Source: Limnanthes douglasii subsp. nivea
Taxonomy: Eukaryota; Streptophyta; Magnoliopsida; Brassicales; Limnanthaceae
DNA length: 64,000 nt
Direction: 5' to 3'
Assembly: GCA_036936605.1 (NCBI GenBank)
Contig: JAUPFV010000001.1
Location: 215,045,530-215,109,529 of the forward strand
The notes beneath the pieces are model-generated. The model did no database searches. It was given only the letters and a program-made list of their open reading frames with translations, and had not been told where the DNA came from. A program made the position numbers and the translations under genes. Positions within the stretch are counted from its first letter, which is position 1. Each line of letters begins with the position of its first letter. Positions 10,931 to 22,830 of this stretch are shown here, in pieces.

Positions 10931-13810
10931 TTGATAGTTTAACTAACATTTTGTTTAAGGGTATGTATAACCAAATCAGAATCCCTTCGCTATGAGACAT
11001 TCTAACAGATAGGGTGTTGGCTTTACAGAGTTAGCCCATATATTTTTGGGTAGTTTTAAATGGAAGTGATCCTCAACAAGGTTGAGTTTAGGAATACTCT
11101 TCGGGTTCTTTTCATGGTGGTGGACCACTGACCTTGTATAATTCAATTTTTTGTAGGTCATTGTTGGATCAGATGTGTATGATCGCCTCGACTATTCATC
11201 AGTGCTTAAAGTACGTAGTAGAATACCAAATTTGTGTGGTCTAGAGCAATTAGAAAGTCGCAAAGGAATGTTGTGCATCGTCCCTAGAATTGAAAAAAAG
11301 AGAAAGAACCTGATGTTAAGAAATAGGACATGAAAAGAAAGTAGATAATCAATGAATATCAATTACAGGGCCTCTGGTGGGGTTGGAATAGGTGATGATC
11401 TTAGGGAGACCCCTTATTTCGTCGTATTAAGAGAAAATGTCGAACAACACCAGTTTGAAAGAGAAAAATGTTTAAATATTAGAACCTATATGTTGAATCG
11501 CTTAAGCGACGAGTTGGTCAGTTTCAAATAAATACTTTAGTTGGTTTTGCATGGTCAAGAAAATATGTGATGGGGGGTTTCGTTAAATGTTATCTGTCAT
11601 AAGCTTCTAATGAGTTCCAACGTCAAACCAATATCAGAAAATAAAAGATCTTTTCATATTGAGAAGTCGGCGACCATGGTTTCCAAGGTAAACAAGTTGG
11701 TCAGCATGGGGCACATAAAAATAATCACAATATGCAATGTGGAATTCCAACCTAGAGATACCAAAAAATAAAATTGGTAGCTACCAGATGTGTGTTGATT
11801 TTACAGATATTAATAAAGCGTGTTAGAATGATGCTTTCCTCGTTACCAAGAGTGGGTCAGCTAATAGTTTCAACCTTAAGAAACAAGTTATAAGCCTTTA
11901 TGGATGTATATTTCTAGTATAATCAGATCTAAGTTTACCATCCGAACCAAAAGAGAACCACCTTATGCACAAATCGAGGTCTGCACTATAACAAGGTTAT
12001 ACCTTTCGGTCTTAAAAATATGCGAGCTAGTTCTAGAGGTTGGTTAATAAGAATTCGCCTATCTTAGTGGGAGGGATGTCGAGTTATACATAGATGACAT
12101 GTTAGTTAAAAATAATGAGGACTCCAAGTATATCTCCGACCTTGTTGAGAATTCTAAGAACCTGAGAGTTGTGAACATAATCAATTTGGAGAAGTTTATT
12201 TTTGGTGTTTGATCTGAGAAATTCCTTGGGTATTCGGTGAGTAAGAAAGTAATTAAAGGTCACAATTTGTAGCTAAAAGATTTAAATTCTATAAACTCTC
12301 CTCGCAAACTGAAAGAGGTACAATTGTTGATAGGAAGGTTTGTAGTCTTAAATTATTTTATCTTGCACTCTTCGTACAAATGTGCCCATTTCTTCCAAAG
12401 TCTGAAAAAAGAAACTAATTTTCAGTCGACCGAATAGTGTGATAGGAAATTCAAGAGGATAAAGACATACTTGGATTCCGTAAAAACATTGTCCAAGCCA
12501 ACTTCAGGGGATATCCTATATATACCTAGCAGTTTCTGATTATGCGGTGAGTGTCATTCTGATAAGGAAAGAAGGTAATTTTCTGAACCCCGTTTGTTAG
12601 TTATGTGAGTAAAATTCAAAAGACGTTAGAGATAGGGTACCTACAGTTACACAATTTGATTTTTTCTTTTGTAGTAGCAGCGAGGAATATGAGCCGTGAT
12701 TTCCAGGGTTATTCTATTATGGATTGAACCTCTTTCCCCATTTTAAACATTTTGCAAAACTCCGACATCTCTGGGCATTTGAAAAATTGGTCACTAAAGT
12801 TGGGGGTTTTCATATTTTGTAAGAACAAATGACGGTTATAGAAGAACATTCCCTAGCTGATTTCCTTACAGAATATCGTGCATAAAAACTTAGTTATCGA
12901 TCGATGCTTCAGAGCCAGAATAGGTGGTTCTATCCGATGGGGTTTCAACCATATAGGTGGTTCTATCCGATGGAGTTTCAACCATATCGAGATATGGAGT
13001 AGGATTTCTAATTAATAGTATTTTCAAGGGAGGCAATAAATCAAGCTATCTGTTTCAGGTTCCTAACTTCAAATAAAAAGGCTAAGTATGAGATAGGGAT
13101 CGCGGTGCTATGATTACAACAAGTTTGCAAGTCTAAAACGTTTCAGTTAATCAGTGACACGCAGTTAATAATAAATCATGCTCTGGGGTAAGAAGATGAT
13201 CAAAAATAGCATTTGGTGAAATACTTAAAGGTCTTCAAATTTGGTATAATCGTTCAAAAATATTCCATATCAACATGTACCTAGGTCTAAGAATTCTTCG
13301 GCGAACGCCCAAACTTCGATAGCTTGCGCAGAGACTGAGCCATGGGTAACTTTACAAGAAAACTCATCAATTAATAAAAAGTAAGAATCAAACTAGGAGG
13401 AGATATGTGGTTGTGAATTATTTCTCAAAGTGGGCATACGTCGAACGACCCAACATGATAATGGCCAAGAATATAATTAACTTTATATTGACCAACATTT
13501 GTTACAGGTTTTGTATGCCAAAGTCGATAACTATAGATAATGGTCTATAGTTCGAGAATGTTGAGTTATAGAGTTTTTATTGATTAAGAGGAATAAATAA
13601 GCATTTCTCAACTCATTTTCACCCACAAGAAATCAAACAAGTGGAAGTAACTAACCGAAGCATTATAATGTCTAAATAAGAATTTGACGAGAAAGGTTAG
13701 AAAATTTCCATACTATATTCATCATGTCTTGTGGGCCTACCGAATGACTCTACGGACCGCTACAAGAGACTCATTTTGTACTTGGGTATGGCATGGATGT
13801 ACTGATTACG
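10931..13810 (+). pseudogene. gypsy Tat pol (relic)
   Basis: Pieces seen in several frames: protease end (IDSLTNILFK, cf. IDSGSSSNVFL at 43.98 kb); VVHxGGPLTLYNSIFxRS, matching DCPTSYNAIFGRS of the 44-kb copy; reverse transcriptase YQMCVDFTDINKAC near 11787 and YIDDMLVKN near 12092; FLGYSVSKK; an archaeal-type RNase H near 12900-13190 (ISDTQLIINHAL); integrase near 13430-13800 (IDNGL, FHPQEIKQVEVTNRSI). There is a stop every few dozen codons. A 33-base in-frame tandem duplication lies at 12921-12986. All of it is non-functional. Confidence 0.75.
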
Positions 13811-13922
13811 GAGACTGTGGTCTTTTTTTATAACTCTTTCACATTTTTCTAGAGTCTTTTTTTTTGTCTTCGAGCTTGTTTAATAGGTAGTGGATTTTTG
13901 ACTCTTCATAGTGGCGATATTC
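13811..13922. other. noncoding tail of the relic pol
   Basis: T-rich sequence following integrase homology, up to the insertion point of the next copia (target repeat TATTC at 13918-13922). No gene seen. Confidence 0.4.
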
Positions 13923-14081
13923 TATTGCATTTAATCTCAAACTTCTAATTGTGTCCTTTGAGTGTGTCCGTTTCTTTTTCATATTGTCCTTTCAGTTTGT
14001 GCTGTCTTTTTGTCTACTCAATTTTTGACTATTTAATAGTCATTTCTATTACCTAATAAATCAATCTGTTTTGAGATTTGA
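13923..14081 (+). repeat. 5' LTR of the 13.9-kb copia
   Basis: Begins TATTGCATTTAATC, where the 3' copy has TGTTGCATTTAATC, so the terminal TG is mutated here. Ends in GAGATTTGA just before the primer site. Confidence 0.88.
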
Positions 14082-14083
14082 AT

Positions 14084-14096
14084 TGGTATCAGAGCC
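14084..14096 (+). other. primer binding site
   Basis: TGGTATCAGAGCC, initiator tRNA-Met type. Confidence 0.95.
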
Positions 14097-14131
14097 TGAA
14101 GGTCTTGGCAGACGTATTTGTTTCACTAACG

Positions 14132-15072
14132 ATGGAGGTGAACAAAATAAAAGGAGGTTCGTACGGCCTGAGGTACCCAATGCTGGATAGAAGTAATTAT
14201 ACGGCTTGGTCTCTCAAAATTAAAGTTTATATGCAAGCGCAAGGGGTCTGGAATGCAGTAGAGCCAAAAGATCCCAATGTTGTTGTCGAAGAGAAGACAG
14301 ATAAGATAGCGCTAGCAATGGTGTATCAGGCAATTCCCAAAGATTTATTGCTCTCAATTACGAATAAAGGAACATCGAAAGACGTATGAGATATGATAAG
14401 AACATTATGCCAAGGTGCAGACAAAGCAAATAAGGCACGGATTCAGACCCTAAAATCGAATTCGAAATGCTGAATATGGGTGACAATGAAAAATTTGAAG
14501 ATTTTCACATGAGAATGAATAGCCTCGTTACAAATATTCGAGCTTTGGGGGAAACAATGGAAGAATCATACGTCGTAAAGAAACTTCTGCATGCTGTCCC
14601 TGCCAGATTCCTACAGATAATTTCAACACTGGAGCAATTTAGAGACATCGAGAGCATGACTGTCGAAGAAGCTGTAGGTTCACTCAAGGCACATGAAGAA
14701 CGAGTAAAAGGAAGGACAGAAACGAAGGAGATTCAACTCATGTTGACAGAAGAGGAATGGGCTAAACGAGAAGGAGACAACAAAAAGCTTCTATTGATGC
14801 GTGAAGAATGGCTGAGGCGAAACAATGGTGACAGATCCACAAGGCAAAGAGGCCGTGGAAAGTTTGACAAGAGTGTTATCAAATGCTTCAAATGTAATAT
14901 ATATGGTCACTTCGCCTCAGAATACAAGAAACAAAGAAAAAACAAGGAAACACAAGAAGCGGAGGCAAATTTGGCTGCGATGGAAGATGATGAAATGGCC
15001 CTACTCTTGGCCAAACATGATAAAGACTCGTCAAAGCTGCTCCTGAATGAGGACAAACTGTTATCTACTTAA
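14132..15072 (+). pseudogene. copia gag
   Basis: ATG at 14132 (MEVNKIKGGSYGLRYP) is preferred to the upstream ATG at 14078, which lies in the LTR/primer site. Motifs: YPMLDRSNYTAWSLKIKVYM, QGVWNAVEP. TGA at 14387-14389 replaces a Trp codon. A frame change near 14460 leads to the 14467-15072 frame (DFHMRMNSLVTNIRALG, VEEAVGSLKAHEERV). In the zinc knuckle CFKCNIYGHFASEY the last Cys is Tyr, which should abolish zinc binding. This gag is related to those of the gag-only elements but the LTRs differ. Confidence 0.85.
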
Positions 15073-15093
15073 TTTCCATGGCGTGGAGAATGT

Positions 15094-16296
15094 GCAGGCA
15101 AATCGAATGTCTGGTACCTGGACAATGGTGCAAGCAGTCATATGACAGGTTTAAAGGAAAGTTTGCAGAACTAGATGAAAGTATATCTGGTGTGGTGCGT
15201 TTTGGAGATGGTTCAAAAGTCAAGATAAAAGGAAAGGGCACTGTGATATTACTGTGCAAAAATGTAGAAGAAAAGATGTTGCGAGAGGTGTATTATATAC
15301 CTAGTCTACGTAATAACATCATATCATTGGGACAGATTCCTGAAGAAGGCAATAATGTGGAACTCAATGAAACTTTTTTGAGGATCTGCCAATCGACTTT
15401 ACAAAATTATTATTGAGACTAGCAAACAGGAATGCCTGATGACTAAAGCGGATGACATCACGAGATTGTGGCATGCCCGTCTTGGGCACGTCAATTATCA
15501 AGCCATGGCTCTCATGTCTAAGCACCAGATGGTAGAAGGAATGCCCATGATAATAAAACCAAATGTCGTGTGTGATGGGTGCTTAATGGGAAAGCAAACC
15601 AGGAAGGTATTTCCAGCCAAATCCAAGTTTAGTGCAAAAAAGGTACTAGAACTTATACATGGTGATCTGTGCGGCCCGATATCTCCAACTACTACCTCTG
15701 GATACAGATATTTCTTTTTGTTAGTTGATGACTTTAGCAGGTTTATGTGGGTGTAGAGGATGAGGCATTCGAAGCATTCAAGAAGTTTCGCGTATTGGTT
15801 GAGAACGGGTCAGAGAAAAGAATCAAGGTGCTGAGAACTGACAGAGGAGGTGAATTCAATTCTAATGAGTTTAAAGAATACTGTGAGAATGCAAGAATTA
15901 AGCGACACCTCACGACACCCTACACTCCGCAACAAAACGGAGTGGTAGAGCATCGAAACCGAACCATTGTGGAGATGACTAGAAGCAGTCTCAAGGACAA
16001 AGATGTGGGTTGAAGCAGTCAGAAACTCGGTATACATCCTCAATAGACTACCCACGCGGGCATTGACAGGTAAGACGCCGTATGAAGCATGGACAACAAG
16101 GAAACCACAGATAAGTCATGTACGGGTCTTTGGGTGCTTATCGCACATGAAAACTCCAAGTGTGCACAACACAAAGCTGGATGATCGCAGTAAAAAGTTA
16201 GTTAATCTGGGGAGAGAGCCTGGAACTAAAGGATACCGTTTATATGATCCCAAAGAAGATCGTATACATATAAGCCGTGATGTCATTTTCGAATAA
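15094..16296 (+). pseudogene. copia protease and integrase
   Basis: Protease WYLDNGASSHMTG near 15112 lies in a different frame from the next long frame, so there is a frameshift. DNG replaces the usual D[S/T]G. Integrase: HARLGHVNY and CDGCLMGKQTRK (HHCC zinc region) near 15472-15600; HGDLCGP (first Asp); TDRGGEF (second Asp) near 15838; PYTPQQNGVVEHRNR (Glu) near 15930; then VFGCLSHMKTP. Stops or frame changes lie at 15754-15756 and 16011-16013. Confidence 0.88.
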
Positions 16297-16317
16297 ACAA
16301 AGCAATGGCCGTGGAAT

Positions 16318-18222
16318 GTGATTGCAGATAGGGAGGAGACACATGAGAGTTTTATTGTGGCAAATATGCCTGAGGTTGACGAAACAGGTCAAGATGAGAC
16401 CGAAATCGTGGAGTATGGTGATGACAACTATAATGGCAATAACACCCAGACGTCAACACCACAGTCTCGGGCTTCTGAGTATTCTCAGTCCTCTTTTGGA
16501 TATGACAACTACAGTAACACTCAGGTATCCACTCCACATTCTCTGTCGTCTGCTTCTAGAATCAATCGAGATAATTACGATGATAGCACAGAGCCAAAAA
16601 GATTCAGAACTTTGAGTGAAATTTACAATGTCACGGAGGAAATAGAGCTTGATGAAGAAGAATTATGGCTCATGGGGGTAGACGAACCTATCAACTATAC
16701 ACAGGCAACAAAAGATGTCAACTGGCGGCAAGCAATGATGCAGGAGATGGATTCTATTGAGGCAAATGATACATGGAAATTGACGAGTCTACCACTTGGA
16801 CATAAGATCATAGGTCTGAAATAGATCTATAAATTAAAAAGGATGCCAACGGGAAGGTGGTAAAATACAAGGCACGCCTCGTAGCAAATGGTTATGTACA
16901 AGAACATGGCATTGATTTTGATGAAGTATACGCACCAGTTACTCGGTTGGAGACACTGAGGTTGCTATTAGCTTTGGCAGCTAAAAATCAATGGGAAGTG
17001 CACCATCTCGACGTAAATACAACCTTCTTGAATGAAGATATAGTGGAAGATGTATACGTTGCCCAACCGAAGGGATTGGAAAGAAAGGGACAAGAGCACC
17101 TAGTGTACAAATTGTCTAAAGCTTTGTATGGACTTCGCCAGACGCCTCGTGCTTGGTACGCCAAACTGAATTCATGTCTTATAAAGCTTGGATTTACTCG
17201 TTTTCCGTACGAGCATGCTGTATACACAAGGAAGGAGGGAGAAAACAGTTTGGTTATTGCAGTATACGTAGATGACATTCTAGTAACAGGAACGAATGTC
17301 TTAGCAATCAAGGATTTCAAGAACCAGATGAAGCTTCAGTTCGAGATGAGCGACATAGGAAAGCTCAGCTACTACTTGGGAATAGAAGTTGAACAAGGAG
17401 AAGGATATATCGAATTAAAACAAGCAGGTTATGCACGAAAAATTATGGAAAATGCAGGCATGGCAGATTGTAATCCAACGAAGTATCCAATGGATCCAAA
17501 GGAACAGCTTGATCGAGACGAGACATGAAAGTTGGTCAATGCTACAAACTACAAGAGTATGGTAGGAGGTCTACGATACTTGGTTCATACGCCACCAGAT
17601 ATCGCATACTCAGTGGGTATAGTCAGCCGATATATGGAAAAACCCACAAAAGGCACCAGGATGCAGTGAAAAGAATACTCAGGTACGTTAAGGGAACTAT
17701 ACAACACGGGTTGGTGTATACAAAGAATAGTGGCAATAATGTGTTAAATGGGTTTTCATACAGTGACTTGGGTGGACAAAATGAAGATAGAAAGAGCACA
17801 AGAGGCATAGTTTATTACTTTAATGAGAGTATTAGTACTTGGGTCTCACAAAACAGAAGTGTGTTGCTCTATCATAGTGTGATGCTGAATTCATGGCTGC
17901 TACCGCAGCGGCTTGCCAAGGTATTTGGCTTAGAAATACTCTTAGTCAGATAACACATGAAGCTGTTGGCCCAGTGATTTTATGCATAGATAATCGATCT
18001 GCAATCGACCTGGCTAAGAATCCTATGTTCCATGGTAGAAGCAAGCATATCGACATAAGGTTTCAATTTATCAGGGAATGCGTAGAGCGATGAGAAGTTG
18101 TCTTGAAACATGTTTGCAGCAACGATCAAAGAGCAAATATTTTAACAAAGGGGCTAGGTACTGTCAAGTTTGAAAATATGAGGAAACAATTGGGAGTCAA
18201 AAACTTGAGTAAACGAGGTTGA
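16318..18222 (+). pseudogene. copia linker, reverse transcriptase and RNase H
   Basis: A Ser/Thr-rich linker (16318-16824) ends in a stop at 16822-16824. Reverse transcriptase 16857-17528 is one open frame with KYKARLVANGY, LDVNTTFLNED, ALYGLRQTPRAWY and the catalytic YVDDILVTG. The frame is then lost near 17520. RNase H pieces follow in two frames (DAVKRILRYVKGT; CIDNRSAIDLAKNPMFHGRS; ANILTKGLG), ending at the TGA at 18220-18222 just before the purine tract. Confidence 0.9.
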
Positions 18223-18237
18223 GATTAGGAGGGAGAG

Positions 18238-18396
18238 TGTTGCATTTAATCTCAAACTTCTAATTGTGTCCTTTGAGTTTGTCCGTTTCTTTTTCATATT
18301 GTCCTTTCAGTTTGTGCTGTCTTTTTGTCTACTCAATTTTTGACTATTTAATAGTCATTTCTATTACCTAATAAATCAATCTGTTTTGGGACTTGA
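18238..18396 (+). repeat. 3' LTR of the 13.9-kb copia
   Basis: Begins TGTTGCATTTAATC and ends GGGACTTGA; about 98% like the 5' copy by eye. Confidence 0.92.
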
Positions 18397-20014
18397 TATT
18401 TGTGTAACATCTCCATCTCAGACTTATTTGATAAAGCACTTCATGAGAACCTACAAGTTAGGCAGCGCCAAATGACTCTGCTCAATCATATTTGTAACCA
18501 CCCCGTATTCAACCTCCGTAGAAGATTCCAGTTAAACCGGGATAGAGAATATGACTAATAGAAATAGATAGTAAAATAAAGAAGTACCTCCATATGCAGA
18601 GCTAAAATTCAAGCCATTGCATCCTGGAGAGCTTGGTTGGTGGACGTCACTGAAGAACTAGCAGCAACAGCATAACAGACAATAAATTTAACAAAATCTT
18701 AAGCTTTCATGTGTTCTACCTTTTTCTTGTGTTTAAATTTGGAAGGGGAGAAACAAGGTGTGGGGACCCAACTTGATGGGCTGAGCTACTAGTCAGATGG
18801 TTCTATTTCCTTTTGATTTCATCATATTGACCCTTTAATTATCCAAAAGGTAGATGTCCGAGAAAAAAGCTATCTTCATTTGTTTCTTTGAGGGTTATAT
18901 CTTATTTATTCACCTTTTTTCTTAAAAAGCGCCTCCCATGTGGTAGGAAGATAATGGCGGATGACAGAGCCATCATGGCCAGCCCTTCTTTGTTGGTTAC
19001 AATCACATTGGTAGTGGTGTCATGCTTGTGATCGGCCATGACTTGGTACGGGAAACGTTGTGAGGGGTAAGCAACATTAGAATATTTTACCCCAATTAGT
19101 CTGAGCTTAAGCACGAAGTTACGAAAAGATGATTTTGGCACTATTGGTGGAAGAGGCATTGATTTTACTATCTCTTTAAAATAAAAGAACTTTGGGTAAA
19201 TGTCATTTAAAAACAATGAGAAAATGCTAAGAAAAATACTAACTATAAGATAAAGGTGAGTGTGTGAGCTCGTATTCTTACTATCTATTTTATAAAAACT
19301 TCTTAGACGACTCAGGTTCATCTCAAATATTGGCTCACTCTGACCACTGGTAAAGTAAAAGTGATGCTTTCACTCTCTCTCGGATTCTAGCAGGTCAGTG
19401 AACACCTTATAGCTTGTTTGACAAAGACATGAAGTAGGTCGGTTAAGTCAAGTTAGGGGTTACGATTCATAGTGATATGAGCTCGTCCACTTCAAATTCT
19501 AGGTTTGAAGAAATAATGCAAGACATCAGAATGCACAATGTATTGAGGCTAGCTTGACTATGGCAGATGTTGAGGAACTCAAAGAATTTGACAATATTTA
19601 GGTGAAGAGGAAAATGAAGTCTTCAATCCAATAATTCATGGAAAACTAACAAATACTATTCCATCATACCAGGATGAGTCTCCTTGATCTTAGGAAGCCA
19701 TAAACTCAACCTAACCACTACTCGATACTTCACTCATGACCCATTTCTTCTTATTCTTTTCCTTAAGGAGAGTTTCAATATCATCTATTTCTAGGGTTAT
19801 TTTTCCCTTTCTCATAATAGCGGTGAACTCTTCATGGGAAACTACCTTCGTTTGAGGAACACAAGCTGTAGAAGGGGACCACGCCTCCAGAATATCGGTG
19901 TTCTTATGACAGGAAGTACGAGTATGATCTAGAGTGTGCAGAATAGTTTGACGACTTATCAAAGGTGTCATTGAGTGAGTACCATACGGAGTAATAAAAT
20001 TATGTGTCAAATTA
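18397..20014 (-). pseudogene. probable antisense gene of the Tat relic, 3' part
   Basis: No plus-strand gene is seen. On the minus strand there are open stretches at 20019-19711 (ending MRKGKITLEIDDIETLLKEK, then a stop at 19713-19711) and 19321-18902 (139 codons, hydrophobic start, basic end RRFLRKKVNK). Position and order (downstream of pol, opposite strand, N-terminal part beyond the 20020 insertion) match the antisense gene of the Tat element at 48219-51076. I found no convincing residue-by-residue match, so this is inference from layout. Confidence 0.3.
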
Positions 20015-20019
20015 CCTTT

Positions 20020-20405
20020 AGTTAGAATATCTGGAGAAGAAGCAACAATGGCGGCTAGTGTCGAGTTAGGGTTTGAAGAAACAAGAAAGGCTGAAACAGA
20101 AGACAAGGTTTCAAGTGTTTTATATATCGGGTCATGTGTTGGACCGGGTCTTTACACAAGAGGTGTGGGCTGAAGACCAAGTCATTAACTAGTGTGTGTT
20201 TGGGCTGTGCTAGACTTTAAGCCCAACTCTAGTATAAACAATATAACAAACTTGTATAACTAAACGTAACAAATTCTGTTACACATAAAACAGAATTGCT
20301 ATAACTATAAATATAGCAAATGTGTGAATAAAAAAGTTAGAGAAAGAGAAATACAAAAAGTTACAATTCTTCTTGTTCAATCTTATTCTCTCTCTGATTT
20401 CAACT
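20020..20405 (+). repeat. 5' LTR of the 20-kb copia
   Basis: AGTTAGAATATCTGG...GATTTCAACT. The boundary is set by the CCTTT repeat outside, the TGGTATCAGAGC primer site inside, and the extent of identity with 24846-25229. Confidence 0.93.
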
Positions 20406-20417
20406 TGGTATCAGAGC
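20406..20417 (+). other. primer binding site
   Basis: TGGTATCAGAGC, initiator tRNA-Met type, directly abutting the LTR. Confidence 0.95.
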
Positions 20418-20434
20418 TCAGTAGTGATCCTTCA

Positions 20435-21402
20435 ATGGCAGGGACTGATTCACCATCCTTTAGCTCAGGATCTGCAGAACAGTTTACATCGTCAATGGAC
20501 AACTTGCTAACAAACAAAAACAACACTATGAATCAGATAAGTGCCTTCACTAGTCTCAGGTTGGATAGAAACAATTTTCTTCTATGGAAGACTATGGTGT
20601 TGCCTATAATTAGAGGCAACAAGCTGGGAGGTTTCATAAGTGGTGAGAAACCTTGCCCTCCCAAGCTTATAAATGGTCCAGATGGTTCTCTAGTTGAGAA
20701 TGCTGACTATGACAACTGGAATGCTAAAGATCAGTTGTTACTAGGCTGGTTGTACAGCACCATGAGTGCTGAAGTTGCATCTCAAGTGATGGAGGAAGAG
20801 TCCTCCAAAGGACTGTGGGATGCTGTGGTTTATCTGGTTCTCAAACGAAGTCCAGAGTAACCTTCTTTAAAGCAGAGTTCCAAAGAACCAGGAAAGGAAG
20901 TAGCTCAATGGAGGATTACCTTGTTAAGATGAAACACATTGCTGATAGTCTGGCTCTAGCTGGTTCACCTATTTCACTAAATGATTTGGTTTCACAGGTG
21001 TTAGCAGGTCTTGACAGTGAGTACAATCCTATTGCTGTCCATCTAGCTGACAAAGAAGTGCAGAATTGGCTTGATTTACAAGCTACACTTCTTACTTACG
21101 AAAGCAGACTTGAACAACTAGGGAAAATTCAAGTCGCCATGGCTAACCTGAATCTCACTGCTGTAAATAAGTCAGAGACTAAGTCTGCTGGCAGTAGTAA
21201 CTATGGTTCAAACTCGAGGTATGGAAACAGAGGTCAAGGCAGAGGCTCTAGAGGAAGGTTTTCCTCAAACTACTCTAACAATTACAGGGGTAGAGGTTCT
21301 TACAGAGGCAGATGAGGCAAGTTCAACTATTCTAATAACAAACCTACCTGCAAAATATGTGGCAAGTTTGGTCATGGTGCTGCTTATTGATACTTTAGAG
21401 AC
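20435..21402 (+). pseudogene. copia gag
   Basis: ATG at 20435 (MAGTDSPSFSSGS) is chosen over 20324, which lies in the LTR. Motifs: LRLDRNNFLLWKTMVLPII, GLWDAV. A frameshift near 20835 continues in the 20815 frame (FFKAEFQRTRKGSSSMEDY, then a Gly/Arg/Ser-rich tail). TGA stops occur at 21313-21315 and near 21388. The second replaces the last Cys of the knuckle CKICGKFGHGAAY*. The long N-terminal half and RG-rich tail are typical of one common plant copia group. Confidence 0.88.
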
Positions 21403-21411
21403 GATCCTAAT

Positions 21412-22830
21412 GTGATGGGACAAATACAAACTGATCAACAGAGGACTGATCATCATCAGAATGTGATGACAATCTCACATGAGTCTGGTAATGGAGTTGA
21501 AAGTTGGTATGTTGACAGTGGTGCTAGCCACCATGTCACCAACTCAGCCAAGATGTTGAATCAGAAAACTCAATACACAGGTAATAAAACAGTAATTGTA
21601 GGTAATGGTAGTAAACTGAACATTCAAAACTTAGGTAAGACTTGCCTATCTACCAAAACCAACAAACAAATCCACCTAAACAGTGTATTACATGTTCCTT
21701 ATATCAACAAAAACCTAGTATCTGTTTCTCAATTAACACTTCATAATGATATTTTTATTGAGTTTCACAGTTCTAAATGTTTTGTGAAGGACAAGACAAC
21801 CGGGATGATTCTTCTTAAAGGCAGAGTTGAAAATGGGTTGTATAAGTTGGAAGACTCATCTATTTCTAGGACTACTAAGGCAGCCTTTCCTAAGTCCCAT
21901 TCGTCTGTTTCTCATGTGTTGGTTCTTTCTAGTACTTCTAATTCCCTAAAGATTGGGTGACATAAAAAACTGGGCCATCCTTCTAAACGTGTCTTGTCAA
22001 TTGTGATGAAAGAGTGTAATCTTCCTACTATTGCTAGTAATGAAAAACTTTTCTGTGATGAATGCCAACTAGGCAAATCACATTCCTTACCATTCTCTAC
22101 TTCAGTGTCACATTCTTCTAGTGTCTTAGATTTGATTCACTCAGACTTATGGGGACCTGCCCCTGTTCTCTCTAATTCTGGTTACAAGTTCTACATAATT
22201 TTTGTAGATGATTACAGCAGGTTCACATGGTTATACCCTCTCAAATTTAAAAGTGAGGCTGTAAATGTGTTTAAAGAGTTCAAGACTCTTGTTAAGAATC
22301 AGTTTGATAAGAGAATTAAAGTGTTTCAGTCAGATTGGGGGGGGGGGGGTGAGTTCAGGTTATTTCTATCTTTGGCTAAAGAATCAGGTATCCAGCTCAG
22401 GACATCCTGTCCTTACACTTCTACTCAGAATGGTAGAGTAGAAAGGAAGCACAAACATGTCACTCAGACTGGTCTGACCCTTCTAGCTCAGTCAGGTCTT
22501 CCTCACAAATACTGGCCAGAGGCTTTTCACACTGCTGTGTTCTTGATTAACAGGTTACCTACAGTCATTCTAAAAGATAAGTCCCCTTTTGAGCAGCTTT
22601 TTGGGTCTAAACCTGATTATAAGTTTCTAAAAGTCTTTGGGTGCACTTGCTTTCCATGTCTTAGGCCTTACCAAACAAATAAGTTTCAATTTCACTCAGT
22701 CAAGTGTGTCTTTTTAGGTTATAGTGGAGTACATAAAGGGTATAAGTGTCTCAGTCCTAGTGGGAGAGTTAATGTGTCAAGGAATGTCATCTATACTGAA
22801 GATGAATTCCCATGTCTATCTGGTTTTCTA
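21412..22830 (+). pseudogene. copia protease and integrase
   Basis: Protease SWYVDSGASHHVT near 21505. TGA at 21958-21960 stands in place of Trp just before HKKLGHPS of the integrase zinc region; the second half is CDECQLGKSH. Core: HSDLWGP (Asp), a disturbed SDWGGGGEF where SDxGGEF is usual, and YTSTQNGRVERKHKH (Glu). The extra glycines come from a run of 13 G at 22337-22349. The reading frame stays open from 21994 through this region to 23970. Confidence 0.92.

Larger units (their letters stand above)
13923..18396 (+). mobile_element. Ty1/copia LTR retrotransposon, full structure, broken coding
   Basis: Two 159-base LTRs, primer site, complete gag-protease-integrase-RT-RNase H order, purine tract AGGAGGGAGAG before the 3' LTR. 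Flanks are TATTC (13918-13922) and TATTT (18397-18401), a five-base target repeat with one change. At 4.47 kb it is a compact but complete copia. Several stops and frameshifts make it inactive. Confidence 0.92.

Noticed and set aside
19711..20106. A 131-codon minus-strand gene starting at 20106
   Set aside because: Its first 29 codons are inside the copia LTR (from 20020), so the start is a by-product of the insertion. Only the part below 20020 could belong to an older gene.
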